This document shows positions 47,425 through 59,994 of a stretch of 64,000 bases of DNA, piece by piece; within the stretch, counting starts at the first letter, position 1; each line of letters begins with the position of its first letter. This DNA is from Jacaranda mimosifolia (lineage: Eukaryota; Streptophyta; Magnoliopsida; Lamiales; Bignoniaceae). The stretch covers positions 2,465,501 through 2,529,500 of the forward strand of contig CM032124.1 in NCBI GenBank assembly GCA_018894105.1, read 5' to 3'. The position numbers and the translations under genes are program-made. Below the pieces are notes generated by a model, which worked only from the letters and a program-made list of their open reading frames with translations, did no database searches and was not told the origin of the DNA.

Positions 47425-47770
47425 GAACATCGCATGACAAATTGATTGTTGGAGAAACTCTGAAATTTTGAGTTAAGATTTTCTAGGCTTATTCACTTCT
47501 CTATTCAACTATCCACTTTCTTCTTTGTCTCCGCACACCAGTTGTTTGAAGAAAAGTCTCCTAGAGCTCATATAACCATTACTACTTGCATTCAGTCAGT
47601 TGATTACTACAATTGAAAGAGAGTTGCTTGGACTTCTTTGGCATTCGTCAGCAAAGAGTTTTTTTTTTACTCCTTAAGGACATCAACATACAGTAAATAC
47701 AAAAAGTTTTGAAGACTTCAAGCAAGTTATCAAATTGATGGATGCTCTTATTATCATTTTATTTTCTTCT

Positions 47771-48166
47771 TCAACCATTCTCTCCCCTTTTTTTTCCTTT
47801 TAGATACTTCCTTAGGTTAAGTTTTTTTTTTCTCTCTTTTCTTTTGCAGGTTAAGAAACATAGCCCATTCCTGATCGACTCGTGAGGATGTATATTGAGG
47901 ATCACACGGAACCATCTCCATGTATTATCATTGGAAGTGACAAAGACAACCTCAAAATTAAAAGTACCAGATTGGTTATCCATAAATTGGCCAATTATGT
48001 TCTTCGTTCCATACATTGACCTCCCAGTAACTCCATGCATATCCAAGAGTGGTCCGAAGAGGCAACCAAGGAAGTGATTGATCCACATTCTAGCATCACA
48101 TCTCGTTCTAAAATACTTATCTTGAAGTCCTCTCTTTATGATGCCCAAAGCCAATAGCTCAGAATT
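47771..48166 (-). pseudogene. Possible LINE ORF1-like fragment in the antisense leader
   Basis: A 127-codon minus-strand frame with RCDARMWINHFLGC, KNIIGQFMDNQSGTF and TWRWFRVILNIHPHESIRNG. This has the general look of the DUF4283/zinc-knuckle region of plant LINE ORF1 proteins. The phrase TTTGCAGGTTA occurs at both edges (about 47846 and 48171), like a target duplication. No poly(A) end is seen. The assignment is tentative. Confidence 0.3.
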
Positions 48167-49312
48167 TTCATTTGCAGGTTACCATTCCAACATTAATGGA
48201 CACTCAGTAAGAATTCCTACGTTAAAGTTTGGCGAAGTATCTTTTCATGCAGGTTATTGGGAATGGACGGAGGATGTGTTAGGCCATCATGCAGACGTTC
48301 TTCATGAAACTAGGATCTATGCAGTAGGCCATGCCTCGCTTTTCACATATGTCTGCCATAAGAACATCCTTCAAGCCTTCCTTGAGCTATGGTGCCCTTC
48401 CACGAACACTTTGCACACTGCTACTAGTGAATTTTCAGTTTCTTTATGGGATCTTCGTGTACTTGGTGGATTGTCTATCCGTGGAAGTTTCTATGATGAA
48501 GTTATTGCCACTGTGAAAGAGCTACTTGGTGATGACAAACATGACCATTCTCTATCACGAAGTTGCAAATATCTATCCTAGCTTATCATATGCTCATAAA
48601 GGACACAAATGGCATTCCTATTTCTGATTGGATTGACCTTTGGTTTAAAGGACCACCGAGATATTTAGAGCCCCATTTGAGATCTTCTCAGAAGAGGTCT
48701 ATTGAGCCGAAGATCTCTCACAATCTATATGGAAGAATCGATCATTATTTTTGCCTTCATGCTGGTTATGCAACTTTGTTCTGCCACATCGTAAAGCAAA
48801 TATGATTCGTGCCACTGTCTTCAAGATTGCTAGTAGAATGGCAAATGGTGATTGCTTTTCTCTTGTAGTTCTTGTATTGGTAGACATCTACCGTGGTTTA
48901 AGGAATATATCAACTTTCCCAAGTCTTCAGAAATCTTCTTCTATCTTTCCCATTCATCATGTTCAAAGTTGGATAGAGCACTACCTTAGCACTCATTTTT
49001 TATCCAAGATTGATGTAGGAGGATGTGAATGGCCTTAGGGATGAACTTCTTCAAATCTCCAAGCAGTAAGAGGAATTGAGAACATGACTTGTTGAGTTAA
49101 GTAGTAAGAAAGATTTTGTAAATTCATCACTCCACAAGGCAGAAGAAAACTTGTCCATTATTCAGAAAGAAGTGGCCACCAAGAGAGGTAAAATTTCAAA
49201 GCTTGAGGACACTCCATTTTTTACTGACCAAGAGGCCGAGGCTTTGAAGAGGATGAAGTTACTACTTGAAGAATCTCGCAAGGAACTACTAGCTTTTGAT
49301 ATACTTGCATGA
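48138..49312 (+). pseudogene. Plant Mobile Domain (PMD) protein gene, antisense in element 3, broken
   Basis: Three overlapping frames give a continuous PMD signature. First, YWEWTEDVLGHHADVL, ILQAFLELWCPSTNTLHTAT and VSLWDLRVLGGLSIRGSFYD (48138-48575). Then, after a shift, DWIDLWFKGPPRYLEP (48580-48790). Then, after another, MIRATVFKIASRMANGDCFS, VDIYRGL and FPIHHVQSWIEHYL (48800-49030). The C-terminal coiled coil (to about 49310) has further stops. PMD proteins occur as host genes (MAIN and MAIL1 types, silencing and chromatin roles) and in transposons. Here it sits between pol and 3' LTR on the strand opposite pol, where elements 1 and 2 carry another protein. Confidence 0.75.
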
Positions 49313-49592
49313 CCACTTAGCTACTTAAATTTTTTGCTCTCTCTCTCTAGCACCATTGATGTAAAAGAATATTTGATTACTATATATGCAATAAAAAAAA
49401 AGTTGTTCTTTTTTATAAGTTCTCCTTGTGCATTCTCTTTCTTTTGTTTATTTAGTATTCTTCAAATTAATGCCATTTTCAAAGAAAAGTTGTATCTCAT
49501 GCCCCCAACAATTGAATAGAATAAACTTACTTAAGTTTATGAGTAAAACTGGCTATCTAATGAATTGAACTTGAAAACAATCAAAACTTCTT

Positions 49593-49860
49593 CCAATGAT
49601 ATGTTTGAACTTGATAAACCATCCAAAATTACTCCAATGATTTGTTTGAATTTGGGAAGTAAGTCATCCAAAGTCGTTCCAATGATATGATTGAACTTGG
49701 CAAGCAATCCAAACTTATCTAAATGACATGATTGAACTCGCGAAATAAGTCATCCATATTTGATTCAACGATATGATTGACTTGGGAAGTGAGTCATCCA
49801 AATTTGCTCCAATGATTGAACTTGGGAAGCCATCCAAACAAACTTTTTTTTTATAGTGAT
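49593..49860. repeat. 40/46-bp tandem repeat array, element 3
   Basis: CCAATGAT-type starts occur at 49593, 49633, 49679, 49719, 49765 and 49809, spacings 40, 46, 40, 46, 44. Unit text is like ATGATTGAACTTGGGAAG plus TAAGTCATCCAAA. The alternation suggests a higher-order unit of 86 bp. Located, as in elements 1 and 2, between the ends of the antisense gene and pol. Confidence 0.8.
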
Positions 49861-50219
49861 GTGACTGAACTTGAGAAATAACTCCTAAGCTATTTACGTA
49901 CCCCAACAAGGGGATCAAATCATTACGTAGTTCAAAGTAAACATTTTTTTTTTGAGAGGGGTGCCGTTCACAGTTTATACTTATGTGGGCAAGGAGAATC
50001 CATTTCTTAACCACCTTAGATTAGGTAGAGTATTTAATATTTTAACCACATAAAATACCTTTACTGGGGAAAGTAAGCAGTTTAACCATATTTACTAACT
50101 TTGGTGGTTATTGTACACAGTTTATACTCATGTAGGCCATTAGCAACATGCAGTTTAGGCTCTTGCATCAAGAAGCAACATGCAATTTAGGCTCGTGCGT
50201 TAAGGAGCAAACTTCTTCA

Positions 50220-53200
50220 TAGGTAATATTGCTTCAAAAACTTGCCATTTATGGGACCTATGCGCAATCCATCTTTGTCAACCTACTTGTAAGCACCATT
50301 GGTGTAAACTTCTTTTATCACAATTAGACCATCCCATTTTGACATGAATTTACTTCCTATTCGCTGAGTAATGGTAATGGGCCTTCTTACTACCGACACT
50401 AAATCTCCAACCTGAAAAGATCGTGGGCGGACTTTCTTATTAAATGCCCTTGTCATACGTGCTTGATAACATTCAAATTATTGTTGCGCTTTAAGTCTTT
50501 TCTCATCCAATGCTTTCAATTCCTCAATTCGAAGGTGAACATTGTCTTCAGCAATAAGTCCTTATTGAATTGATATACAAAATAAAGATATTTGACTTTG
50601 AAGAGGGATAACAGCTTTAACTCCATAAACCAGTGAATACGGAGTAGCCTGGGTAGCAGTCCAATAGTTGTACAATATGCCCAAAGAGCTTCTCCAATTT
50701 TTTCATACTAATCTCTTTTAGATTTTGACACTACTTTCTTTAGCAAGGTGTATAAAGTTTTATTAAATGCCTCTGCTAGATCATTTGCAGCTGCATTGTA
50801 CATAGAAGAATTGTATTGCCTGAATCCAAATTGTGCACATAGTATGTCATCAACTTATTGTAAAAAGGCTTCCCATTATCGATAATAATGTAATGAGGCA
50901 CTCCATACTTGAAAATCAAATGACAATGAATGAACTCAACAACAGTTTCTTTCTTCACTTTCTTGAGGGGAATCGCTTCTGCCCACTTGGAGAAATAGTT
51001 TGTAGCTGCCAATATATAAGTGTGACCAACTGACGACTTAGGAGCTATAGGACCTATGGCATCAAGACCCCATGCATCAAATGGCCATGAAGCAACTGCG
51101 GGATGTAAGGGTTCAGGAGGCTGATGTATAAAGTTAGCATGCATCTGACAAGCTTCACACCTCTTTGTATAACTCATACAATCTTTAACCATAGTAGGCC
51201 AGTAGTATCTCATCCTTTTAATCTAAAAATGAAGCTTAGGACTCGACTGGTGAGCTCCACAAACTCCAGAATGTGCCTCAGCCATAGCTTCAGTTGCTTC
51301 TTCACCACTTAAACAACGCTGATAAATACCTTCATAAGATCTACGATACAAAATATCTTTGTATAAAATGAAGCGAGATGACCTCTGATGCACCTTCATC
51401 CTATGACGAAGGTCTTATGGCAATTTCCCATCCTTTAGATAGTCAATTAGTGATGTCCTCCAATCTTCATCTTCACCAACTAAGACTGATATAACATTTG
51501 CATCCTTGCGATCAAGCTCAATTGGTGACGGCACAATCCATTTATTGCACACCTGGATATTTGTCATTTTTTTTTCCAGAAATGGCCAAAGTAGTAGCCA
51601 AGTTAGCTAATGCATCTGCCATCCTATTTTCTTTCCTCGGGATATGACTTAGGACAACATTTTCAAACTTCTTCAACATACAAGATGCTAGCTGAAAGTA
51701 AGGAATCAAATCTTCCTTTTTAACTTCACAAACATTTAAAAGTTGATTAACCAATTTTGAATCACCATAGACCTCAATTTCTAAAACTTCCAGTTCACGT
51801 GCCATTTGAATCCCTATAATCAAAGTCTGATATTCTACAATGTTGTTAGAGCATAATTCATTTAACACTACAGAATATGTCAAAACTTGTCTTTCTGGTG
51901 AAACAAATATAATCCATGCCCCCGTTCCATCAGATCGAGCCGCTCAATCAAATAACATTGTCCATGCTGGCAAGATATCAACGAAGAGAGCCTTCTCATC
52001 GGGTAATTCATCGAATACTTCCCAGTCTGCAGGAATGGGATGATCTACCAAGAAATTAGCAAGAGCTTGTCTTTTAACAGATTTTTGAGGTACTTATGTG
52101 ATCTCGTACTAATTAAATACAATAGACCAGTCAGCCAATCTTCCTAAGAGTATTGGTCTTGACATCACAAATTTGACAGGATCAGCACAGATGAGTTGAA
52201 TAGAATATGCCTCAAAATAATGCTTCAACTTTCTGATTGCATAAAATAAGGCAAGACAAATATTCTCAACATGGGAGTATTTCAACTCATTCTCAGTCAA
52301 GGCTCTACTCAGATAATATGAAGCTTTCTCCTTTCCTTCTTTATTTTCCTGAGCCATGAGAGCACCAATCGATTGTTCTTGTGCTGCAATGTACAATATT
52401 CATGGTTTTCCAAGTATAGGAGCTCCCAGAACTAGCGGATTCATGAGGTACTTCTTTATGCTCTCAAAAGCATTCTCACATCATTTATCCCATACAAAAG
52501 GAGCATCTTTCTTCATCAAGTGATTAAGTGGTTGGCATCTTCTAGCAAGATTTGATATAAACCTTCTTATGAATGCAAGATTACCTTGTAAACTGCATAA
52601 TTTGTTAAGATTCCTTGGAGACGGCATCTTTTGGATAACATCGATTTTAGTAAGATTAACTTCAATTACACAATGTCGAACTATGAAGCCAAGGAACTTG
52701 CCAGACGTGACACCAAAAGCACACTTGAGCATATTCATCTTCAAGTTATATTTTCTCAGCCAATCAAATACCATGTAGAGATCTTCCAAGTGATTCTCTC
52801 TTTTCTTAGTCTTGACCACTAGATCATCATGTAGCACTCTACCCTTGTATGTAGCATATCATCAAAAATATTTTGCATAGCTCGTTGATAAGTTGCACCT
52901 TCATTGTTTAACCCAAAATGCATCACCTTGTAACAATAAATACCCTTTGGTGTGCGAAAAGCTGTACACTCCTCATCTTGTGGTGACATTCTGATTTAAT
53001 TGTACCCAGAGGATCCATCCATGAAAGATAAAGCTTCATGTCTAGTGATTGCATCTACCATGACTTCAATAATAGGTAATGGAAAATCATTCTTTGGACA
53101 TGCCTTATTCAAATCTCAAAAATCAACGAAAATGCGTATCTGACCATTCTTTTTCTTGATTGGCACGATGCTAAAGATCCAAGTTGGGTATTTAACTTCT

Positions 53201-53490
53201 CTAATAAATCCTACATCAATAAGTTTGTTAACTTCATCTTCAACTAGAGGGACGAGCTATTAGCGAAGCACTTGCTGCGACTGCTTTACTGGACGAGCCC
53301 TATATTTTATGCCAAGGTGATGAATTGCAACTTTTGGATCTAATCCTAGCATTTCTTTGCAAGTCCAAGCAAAGACATCCTTGTATTCACTCAAGATTTT
53401 GAAATATTGTTCTTCTTCTTCAATATTTAAAAGCTTGCTAACAAATATGGGACGGGACTCTTCTATTGTGCCAAGATTCAACTCCTTGAG
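50220..53490 (-). pseudogene. Element 3 RT, RNases H and integrase, broken
   Basis: RT begins at SEYKDVFAWTCKEM (53260-53481) and continues through stops to the palm. The active-site motif reads LHDDLVVK, with His where YxDD has Tyr and a frameshift just upstream (52820-52850). Thumb and connection 52481-52837; first RNase H SYYLSRALTENELKYSHVEN (52109-52396); second RNase H 51542-51883 with GDSKLVNQL and AVNP-free tail RKENRMADALANLA. Integrase with CEACQMH, WGLDAIG and IIIDNGKPF (50776-51213); catalytic Glu kept in NDLAEAFNKTL (about 50740). The tail ends near 50220. Confidence 0.82.
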
Positions 53491-56400
53491 TTCATCAACA
53501 GTCGTCTGTCTACCATCTTCAAGTTATGGAGGAGCTTTTAGGACTTCATCTTTAGGAATTTCTGAATCAAGCTCTTTATCAATAGTGATATGATTACATA
53601 CATGTAACTCATCATTTTCTTCATTATGTGGTTGTTCGATCTCAGCAACTCTCGTTCTCTGAAATATGATGCTCTATTTTAATGTTCCATCTGCTTTTGA
53701 AACTGGGGTAGGCATCATTATCCATGTTGGGTAGTTTGTAACTTTTATAAAACCACTTGCCACCAATCTATTGAATTCTTCAAGATACGAATCATGTGAT
53801 GCAGGATTTAGCTCATCTTTAACACTTGTATAGTTAGAGCTGATGGTGATTTCCACTTCATCTTCATCTGCAACATTCTCTCTGCATGAATGATTTACGA
53901 TATGCTGCTTTATTTTCACAGGTCTATCCAGATTGATGACTATGATTGCAGATTTGGCTCCACTTAATTGAGACAAGTGAAGAGTCAGGCCCTCATTTTT
54001 CGACTCCAACATATCAATCCTATCGTCAACACTCCTTTTTGTTGTATTATTTCCAAGTCGACTGAACACAAAACCTCTCAGATGTGGACCTGTATTAAAT
54101 TTGCTTTGATCTTTAACACCAAGTCTTTTAAAGACAAAAGGATAAGAATTGGAGCACTGAGATGGTCAAATACATAAATTTGATAATTATTCTGTTTTTG
54201 ATCTTTTAGCTTCACGTGATCTTCTGCAGAAATATGTTGGACATCAACACACTTATCCTTCTTTGTCACGTGTATCCTGACCGGTTCTGCAACTTTAAAT
54301 CCCAGGCCAACCCTTGACTATTCAATCCCTGTCTCCTTAGTTTATGTTGTGCTTCACTGAGTCCATGAACTTTTTCTCCGGTTAACTCAAGTTTATGCTT
54401 AGACTAGGTGGATTAGAAAAGTCATAGCCATATTTTTCAAGTAACTTATACGCCTTAGGATCAAATGTACCCTCAAATTCTTTGTAAGAAACACCTACAA
54501 CAGATGGTCCATTATAGATTGATGAGCTAATGCCAACAATAGGCATGGTGAAATCCTTACTCAAAGTTTGATAGTCGCTTGATTCTACCATCTTTAATCG
54601 GCTTCGAGCAGCATCATTCGCCTCAATACATGCTCCAAGTGGAATTTGCCCTTTCTCTTGAGATGACTACGGTGTATATCGAAATATTGGTAAGTTGGAC
54701 TCATCACTGCACTCGCATTTTTTGCTCGTCAAAACCTTAGTAATTATCAGTTTACTGAAAATTTCAGAACAATCTTATCTCCCTTTAGTGGAGTGGTTGC
54801 TTGGAGCCTTTGGAGGTTGCACTTCACTTACTGAGTTAAGATCCAGATAAAGTTTAGCATCAGTGAAGTATGATTCTGCTTTAGTAAATGGCTTCACATC
54901 TGCATCAACTTTCATAACTTTCCCATTTTTTTTAATATTTGAAGCATTGATGAAGAGTGGAAGGTATCACCCCATTCTCATGAAGCCACAGGCCATCCCA
55001 AAAGCAAATAATAGGAAGTCCTTGCATCAATTACATGAAATAGAGTACTTACTTCTAACTCCCCAATTATGAGGTCTAGACGAATCATACCAATAGCTCA
55101 TTTGCCTCCTTGGTTGAAACCTTGAATAGTTAGGCAGCTGCATGAGAGATCTTCAATAGAAATTTCCAAACTCTTCATGGTGGATTTTGGCATAATATTG
55201 ACTGTAGATCCTCCATCAATGAGTATGCGATTGACCTTTAGTTCCTGTATGAACCATAAAATGAAAAGTGGCCTATTGTGAGGTTTCGATCCCAATAGCA
55301 AGTCCTCGTCTGTAAAAACAATGGTTGTACAATAGAAAGTGGAGTGTTGTTCTTCAGTTTCATAAGATATAGTATGCACTGCTTCAATTTTTTGATCAAA
55401 GAATCCTATAGGAAAATAATCCTTCAAAGTCACTTGGCTCCTTTTGTAACCTACCAATGAATTTTCCAGCTTACCATTTGTGGCCTTTAAACTCTTCGTC
55501 GTCCTTGGTTGAGGGCGTCTGGCTACATATAAGACCTTTAATGCTAATGGACGAGATTAATTGGCATATCGTCTCCTCCTTCATCGGTACGTCACAAGAG
55601 TCAACTCATTGTTATCTTCAGTTTCAGTAGTAGAACTTGTTCCCAGCTTAGTCACTCCATCAATGAATTGAATCTTCACTAGCACTAGATCTAAGCTTCC
55701 AAACTGAAGCATTGTTGATGCCCCCATGAATGAAGATGAGAAGACATTATCTTTGCTTGCAACACATGTGATATCTGCTACAGTTATAATGCTAGCAAGG
55801 TTTAATCCAACAACATTTTTTTGTATCAAGAATTATCTTCCCATCTCTTGCCAATGCTATTACCTTATCCTTGAAGACGAAACATTTCTCTATTGGATGG
55901 CCAACAACTCGTGATACTTGCAATATTTTGGATCCTTTACCTTTCCAACTTCTTCAGGACATTTTAGTTCTGGCAGTTCAATCAATTTCCTTGCTAATAA
56001 TTCATCAAAAATATGATAAACATCAGAATCTGGAAATGGATACTCCTTTTCCTGCATTTCTTTTAGTGTTTCCTTACTTGTTGAAATGTGTTGATCTTCA
56101 GTTTTCTCAGCAACCATTTTATCACTTGTGGGAATTTTTATGGATGCTGTCTTGATCGCCATGGATTCCTTAGTAGTTGCTATGGTATATTTTTCACTTT
56201 TCTTTGAATCTTTCCTTTCTTTCTTCTGGTCTTTAGCAGGAATTCCAATCCCATAATTAGCAATGCTAAGCTCCATGTCATGGGCACGAGTGGCTAATTC
56301 CTCAAAAGTACGAGGCTTGATTCCTTGAAGAATGTAGGGAAGTCCCCAATGCATACCTTGAATACACATCTCTATCGCAGACGTCTTCGAGAGTCTATCC

Positions 56401-57309
56401 TTGCAATTCAAACTTAATGCACGCCAACAGTTGATGTAGTCTACCACTGGTTTATCTTTCCATTATTTTGCATTGGTAAGTTCAATCATGCTCACAGTCC
56501 GGCGCGTAGTATAAAAGCGATTCAGAAACTTCCTTTCTATGTGATCCCAGTTATCAATGGATTCAGGTTCTAAGTCAATATACCAGTTGAAGGCATTTCC
56601 TTTCAATGAACGCACAAACTGTTTCACAATAAGGTCACCATAAGTCCCTGCATTATTGCATGTCTCAATGAAATGGGCCACATGTTGTTTTGGATTTCCC
56701 TTTCCATCAAACTGCTGGAATTTTGATGGTTGATATCTTATCGGCATTCTCAATTAGTCAATCCTCTTTGTATAGGGCTTCGAATACACAATAGAACTTT
56801 GAGAAGGCATGTCATACTGAGCCCTAAGAGTATTGGTGATCATGTTCTGCAATTATTGAACAGACAATGTGGCAATAGAAGTTGCAGAATGGTCGATCTT
56901 TTGATCAATTTCTCGCTTATAAGGCATCTCCTTAACTTGTTTTTGCACCATTATATGGCCAAGAGAAGACTGATGGTTGCAGCTAAATTCTCTAAGATCT
57001 TTCTCTTCCTATTTGCTCATGAGTTTGCAATTTCTAGATCTTTTTCTTCTACAATCTTTTGGAGGTCAGCTATAGCTTGAGCCATCCGAGCAAGTTGTTC
57101 ATCCATCGTTGTCACTCCAGTCGCTGTAGCTGGCAATTTAGCAAAAGATAATACCTTAGGATCTGTTTCCCTGGACTTCCAGAGTCATAACCATCAGGCG
57201 AAATGAAATCAGTATTTTTGGCCCCAGTCATGGGTTGATTGACAAATTCAGCAGCAAGGCCAGTAGCATCTTTCCTGGCTAAGGCGAGTTGGTTCCTCTT
57301 AGGTGCCAT
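53491..57309 (-). pseudogene. Element 3 gag and protease region, broken
   Basis: Starts MAPKRNQLALARKD at 57309. The gag core is at 56463-56753 (FQQFDGKGNPKQHVAHFIET, SLKGNAFNWYIDLEP) and continues 55890-56447. Protease-like ILIDGGSTVNIMP lies in 55098-55457. A stretch with SYLEEFNRLVASGFI and YPTWIMMPTPVSKADG (53674-54069) resembles the RT entry segment but is upstream of RT, perhaps a partial duplication. Many shifts and stops. Confidence 0.75.
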
Positions 57310-57393
57310 TGAGTGGTTGCAAATATCTGCAAAATTCAAACAGGAGGAAGAGATGAGGGGTAGATATGTGTTCCACTGGGCGTGCTAGAAATT

Positions 57394-58200
57394 TATTCAC
57401 ACAAATTTTGTTGTCTGCAAAATTAAATCACAAGACAAAGAAAAATAATGGACAAATTGAATTTATATTAAAGAATATATGAGAATTACAATTTATCAGA
57501 GAAGAAATATAAATTCCCTAACAAAACAAATCCCTTGATTCTTCTCCCAATATATGATCCAAGGGCTTGAAGCTTGTTCTAGGATATGTGGTGTAGTACA
57601 CTTTGACTTGGTAAAAGACACTATGAAATTTCTTTGAACTCGAATCTTGATTTTGAAATCAAAGAACTTGATGGCTTGATGCTTTGAAGATGTATAGGAC
57701 CTTCGCGGTAGCAATACGTCGTAGCAGAAACTTGAAACTTGAAGACTTTAGTCTTTTACTTGAGAATATGAGGATATGAGAATATGAATATGAGGATATG
57801 AGTCTCTGAACATTCCTTTATATAGGCATTTAGCATGAGCCCCCAAAATGACTTGAACACATTTGATAATTATCTCTTTGATGCACATATTAAAAGATAA
57901 TATTAAATATTCTTGACCTGGTTGGTCCACGTACATAGATGCGCCACGTGTCACAATTCAATTGGCCCGCGATTGCTAAGCTACCAGACTTGATTTGATC
58001 GGTTGTGCCACTTTATCTTGACACTTATCGATATTTGATTTGTGTATAAATTAATATTAGAGTATTAATTAAAATGAACTATTTATATTTCGGAATTAAA
58101 TTTAACAAATTTCAAACATAAATAGAAAATTTTAAATTAATAACTAATATATTTTTACAAATGTCAATTTTCAATTGGCCAAAAAATTAAGCCCTGTACG
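57394..58200 (-). repeat. 5' LTR of element 3
   Basis: Pairs with 46025-46828 and differs at many positions by eye. TATATAAAGG (plus 57816-57825) is the likely promoter. Confidence 0.9.
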
Positions 58201-59681
58201 GAAAGCATATGAACCAAATATCTCAAGACAAGACTATCCCTTTCATGATCTCAACTAACACAGTTGTGGACAAGCACGCAGCCAAATCAACCAACTGGCC
58301 GGGCCGGCCAGCCATTAGCTCAGTTGGGACACCTATAACAGACAATAGTAGCAATGTTTTATACAACTAATTTACAAGATACGAAAGATACTAGTAATAT
58401 CTTATGCTACTAATTTAATTACAAGATATGACAGCTACAAGTAATGTTTTATACTCATAGACAACAGAAAAGGTCTCACAGAAAATCAAAGAAGACTGAT
58501 ATTCACCAAAACAAAGGAAAACAAACAAGAGAAAAACATTAAAGGAAATAACACCTGTCTTGCTGTATAACAATGTCGTTAGCTACATTGATTGTGTCCC
58601 TGGCTAAAAAATTTCCATAAGGATGATAATTATTGAGACATTTACTCTCAAGGATACCCATTTTAATTATAGACAGCTAAACCTCGGCTTCATGATTCGA
58701 TGTGCTGAACTACTGAACGTAAAAGTTCGACTATTCCTCACTCGACTTCCATTCCACCTGCCCTGCTAGTCACATCAAAGGCATTCATTCCGGAGTTCTT
58801 TGTCGATAGGGAATAAGGGCAAGCAGGTCCCCAGAACGGTCTCACAGTACGCAAGTCTGACTTCGATTGGAGAAAGATGTGGGGTTAGGCCAACAAGGCT
58901 AAAGCTGCTAATGAAATTCGTAAATGCACTGAGCCTAACCAGCTCTCTGACATCGATAAGATCCCTTGTGAGGCATCTCTTTATCTAGATGGACTATAGA
59001 ATGCTATTCAAGAGATGATGGCTCTTGGCAAAGTCCCCGGACGCTTCCCTTTTTAGATGCTTCAGCCAATTTTGGCGAAGCCATATCATAACATTCTCGA
59101 AAGCTAAGCTCTTCTCGATCATGAAGTCAAGTCGAGCCAGATTCTGAGGATAAAGCAGTGGGTAAAGCAGTCGTTGAAGCAGTCACATTATAGATTAGAT
59201 TCATATCTATATTCTGGGCTTCGTGATCGAGATAAAACCGTTAATCACCTTATACAAGATGTTTGTAATGCTGGTTTTCATCTTCAAGTCGGCTTCCCTC
59301 CCCATGCTTCGTACTTCGAACCCAATTCGGTCCTCTGTGGACAGCCAATCGAGTCCTAATAGCAAAAATTGTCACTTTCAAGGATTAAAATCTAGCATCC
59401 ATAGTCAGTCTCTATTTATTACATCTCCTCCTACTATAATCCATCCCTAGCCAAAGTTATAGTCAATCTTTATCTGACAAGAATTGAAACATACTATAAA
59501 AATTAGAGCTATTTGAAATTGCATATAAGTATCAAAATGATTGCATATAATACCATTATCCAAATTAGAAGTTCAATTGGTATTATTGACCAATTAAGTT
59601 CGCTATTTTGTTTAAACCAATATTGAAAAGTTCTAGTTACTGTTGTGATAGAAAGACCAAATAGTAAAATTGAGAAATAAA

Positions 59682-59763
59682 AGTAAAGTAATTCAATAAG
59701 AAAGACAACAAGGTCTAACTATAGTAAAGTAATTTAATAAGAAAGACAACAAGATTTAACATA
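59682..59763. repeat. 41-bp tandem duplication
   Basis: AGTAAAGTAATTCAATAAG starts at 59682 and recurs at 59723 with three differences. The following text (GATTTAACATAGTTAGACGA) resembles a common plant repeat with GATTTAACGTGGTTCGG, so a worn repeat element may start here. Confidence 0.7.
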
Positions 59764-59994
59764 GTTAGACGATATGCCTAATCCACCCGACAAATATATG
59801 AATTTATTAATTCCAAATCAAAGTATCAAGTACAATTTAAGTCTCATAAATCTCACGAGAATACTCAACTCCCTCATTCTAACCTCCGTTCTGAGAGAAT
59901 TTTCTAAACAGTCTAGAACTATATTTGATATTTTTCATCAATCTGAAAGAAACGGGGTTAAAATACCCAAAGAAAATAACAAAACGACCCCTGG

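Larger units (their letters stand above)
46025..58200 (-). mobile_element. Ty3/gypsy Tat-lineage LTR retrotransposon, element 3
   Basis: LTRs of 804 bp (46025-46828) and 807 bp (57394-58200). The 5-bp duplication GAAAG flanks it (46020-46024 and 58201-58205). Domains are on minus, so the 5' LTR is the right one. A stretch GCACGCCCAGTGG near the 5' LTR is primer-site-like, and CCCGAGGGGGCATT is the purine tract at the 3' LTR. It has two RNase H domains and an antisense gene, but its gag, pol and LTR differ strongly from elements 1 and 2, so it is another Tat family. Confidence 0.92.
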
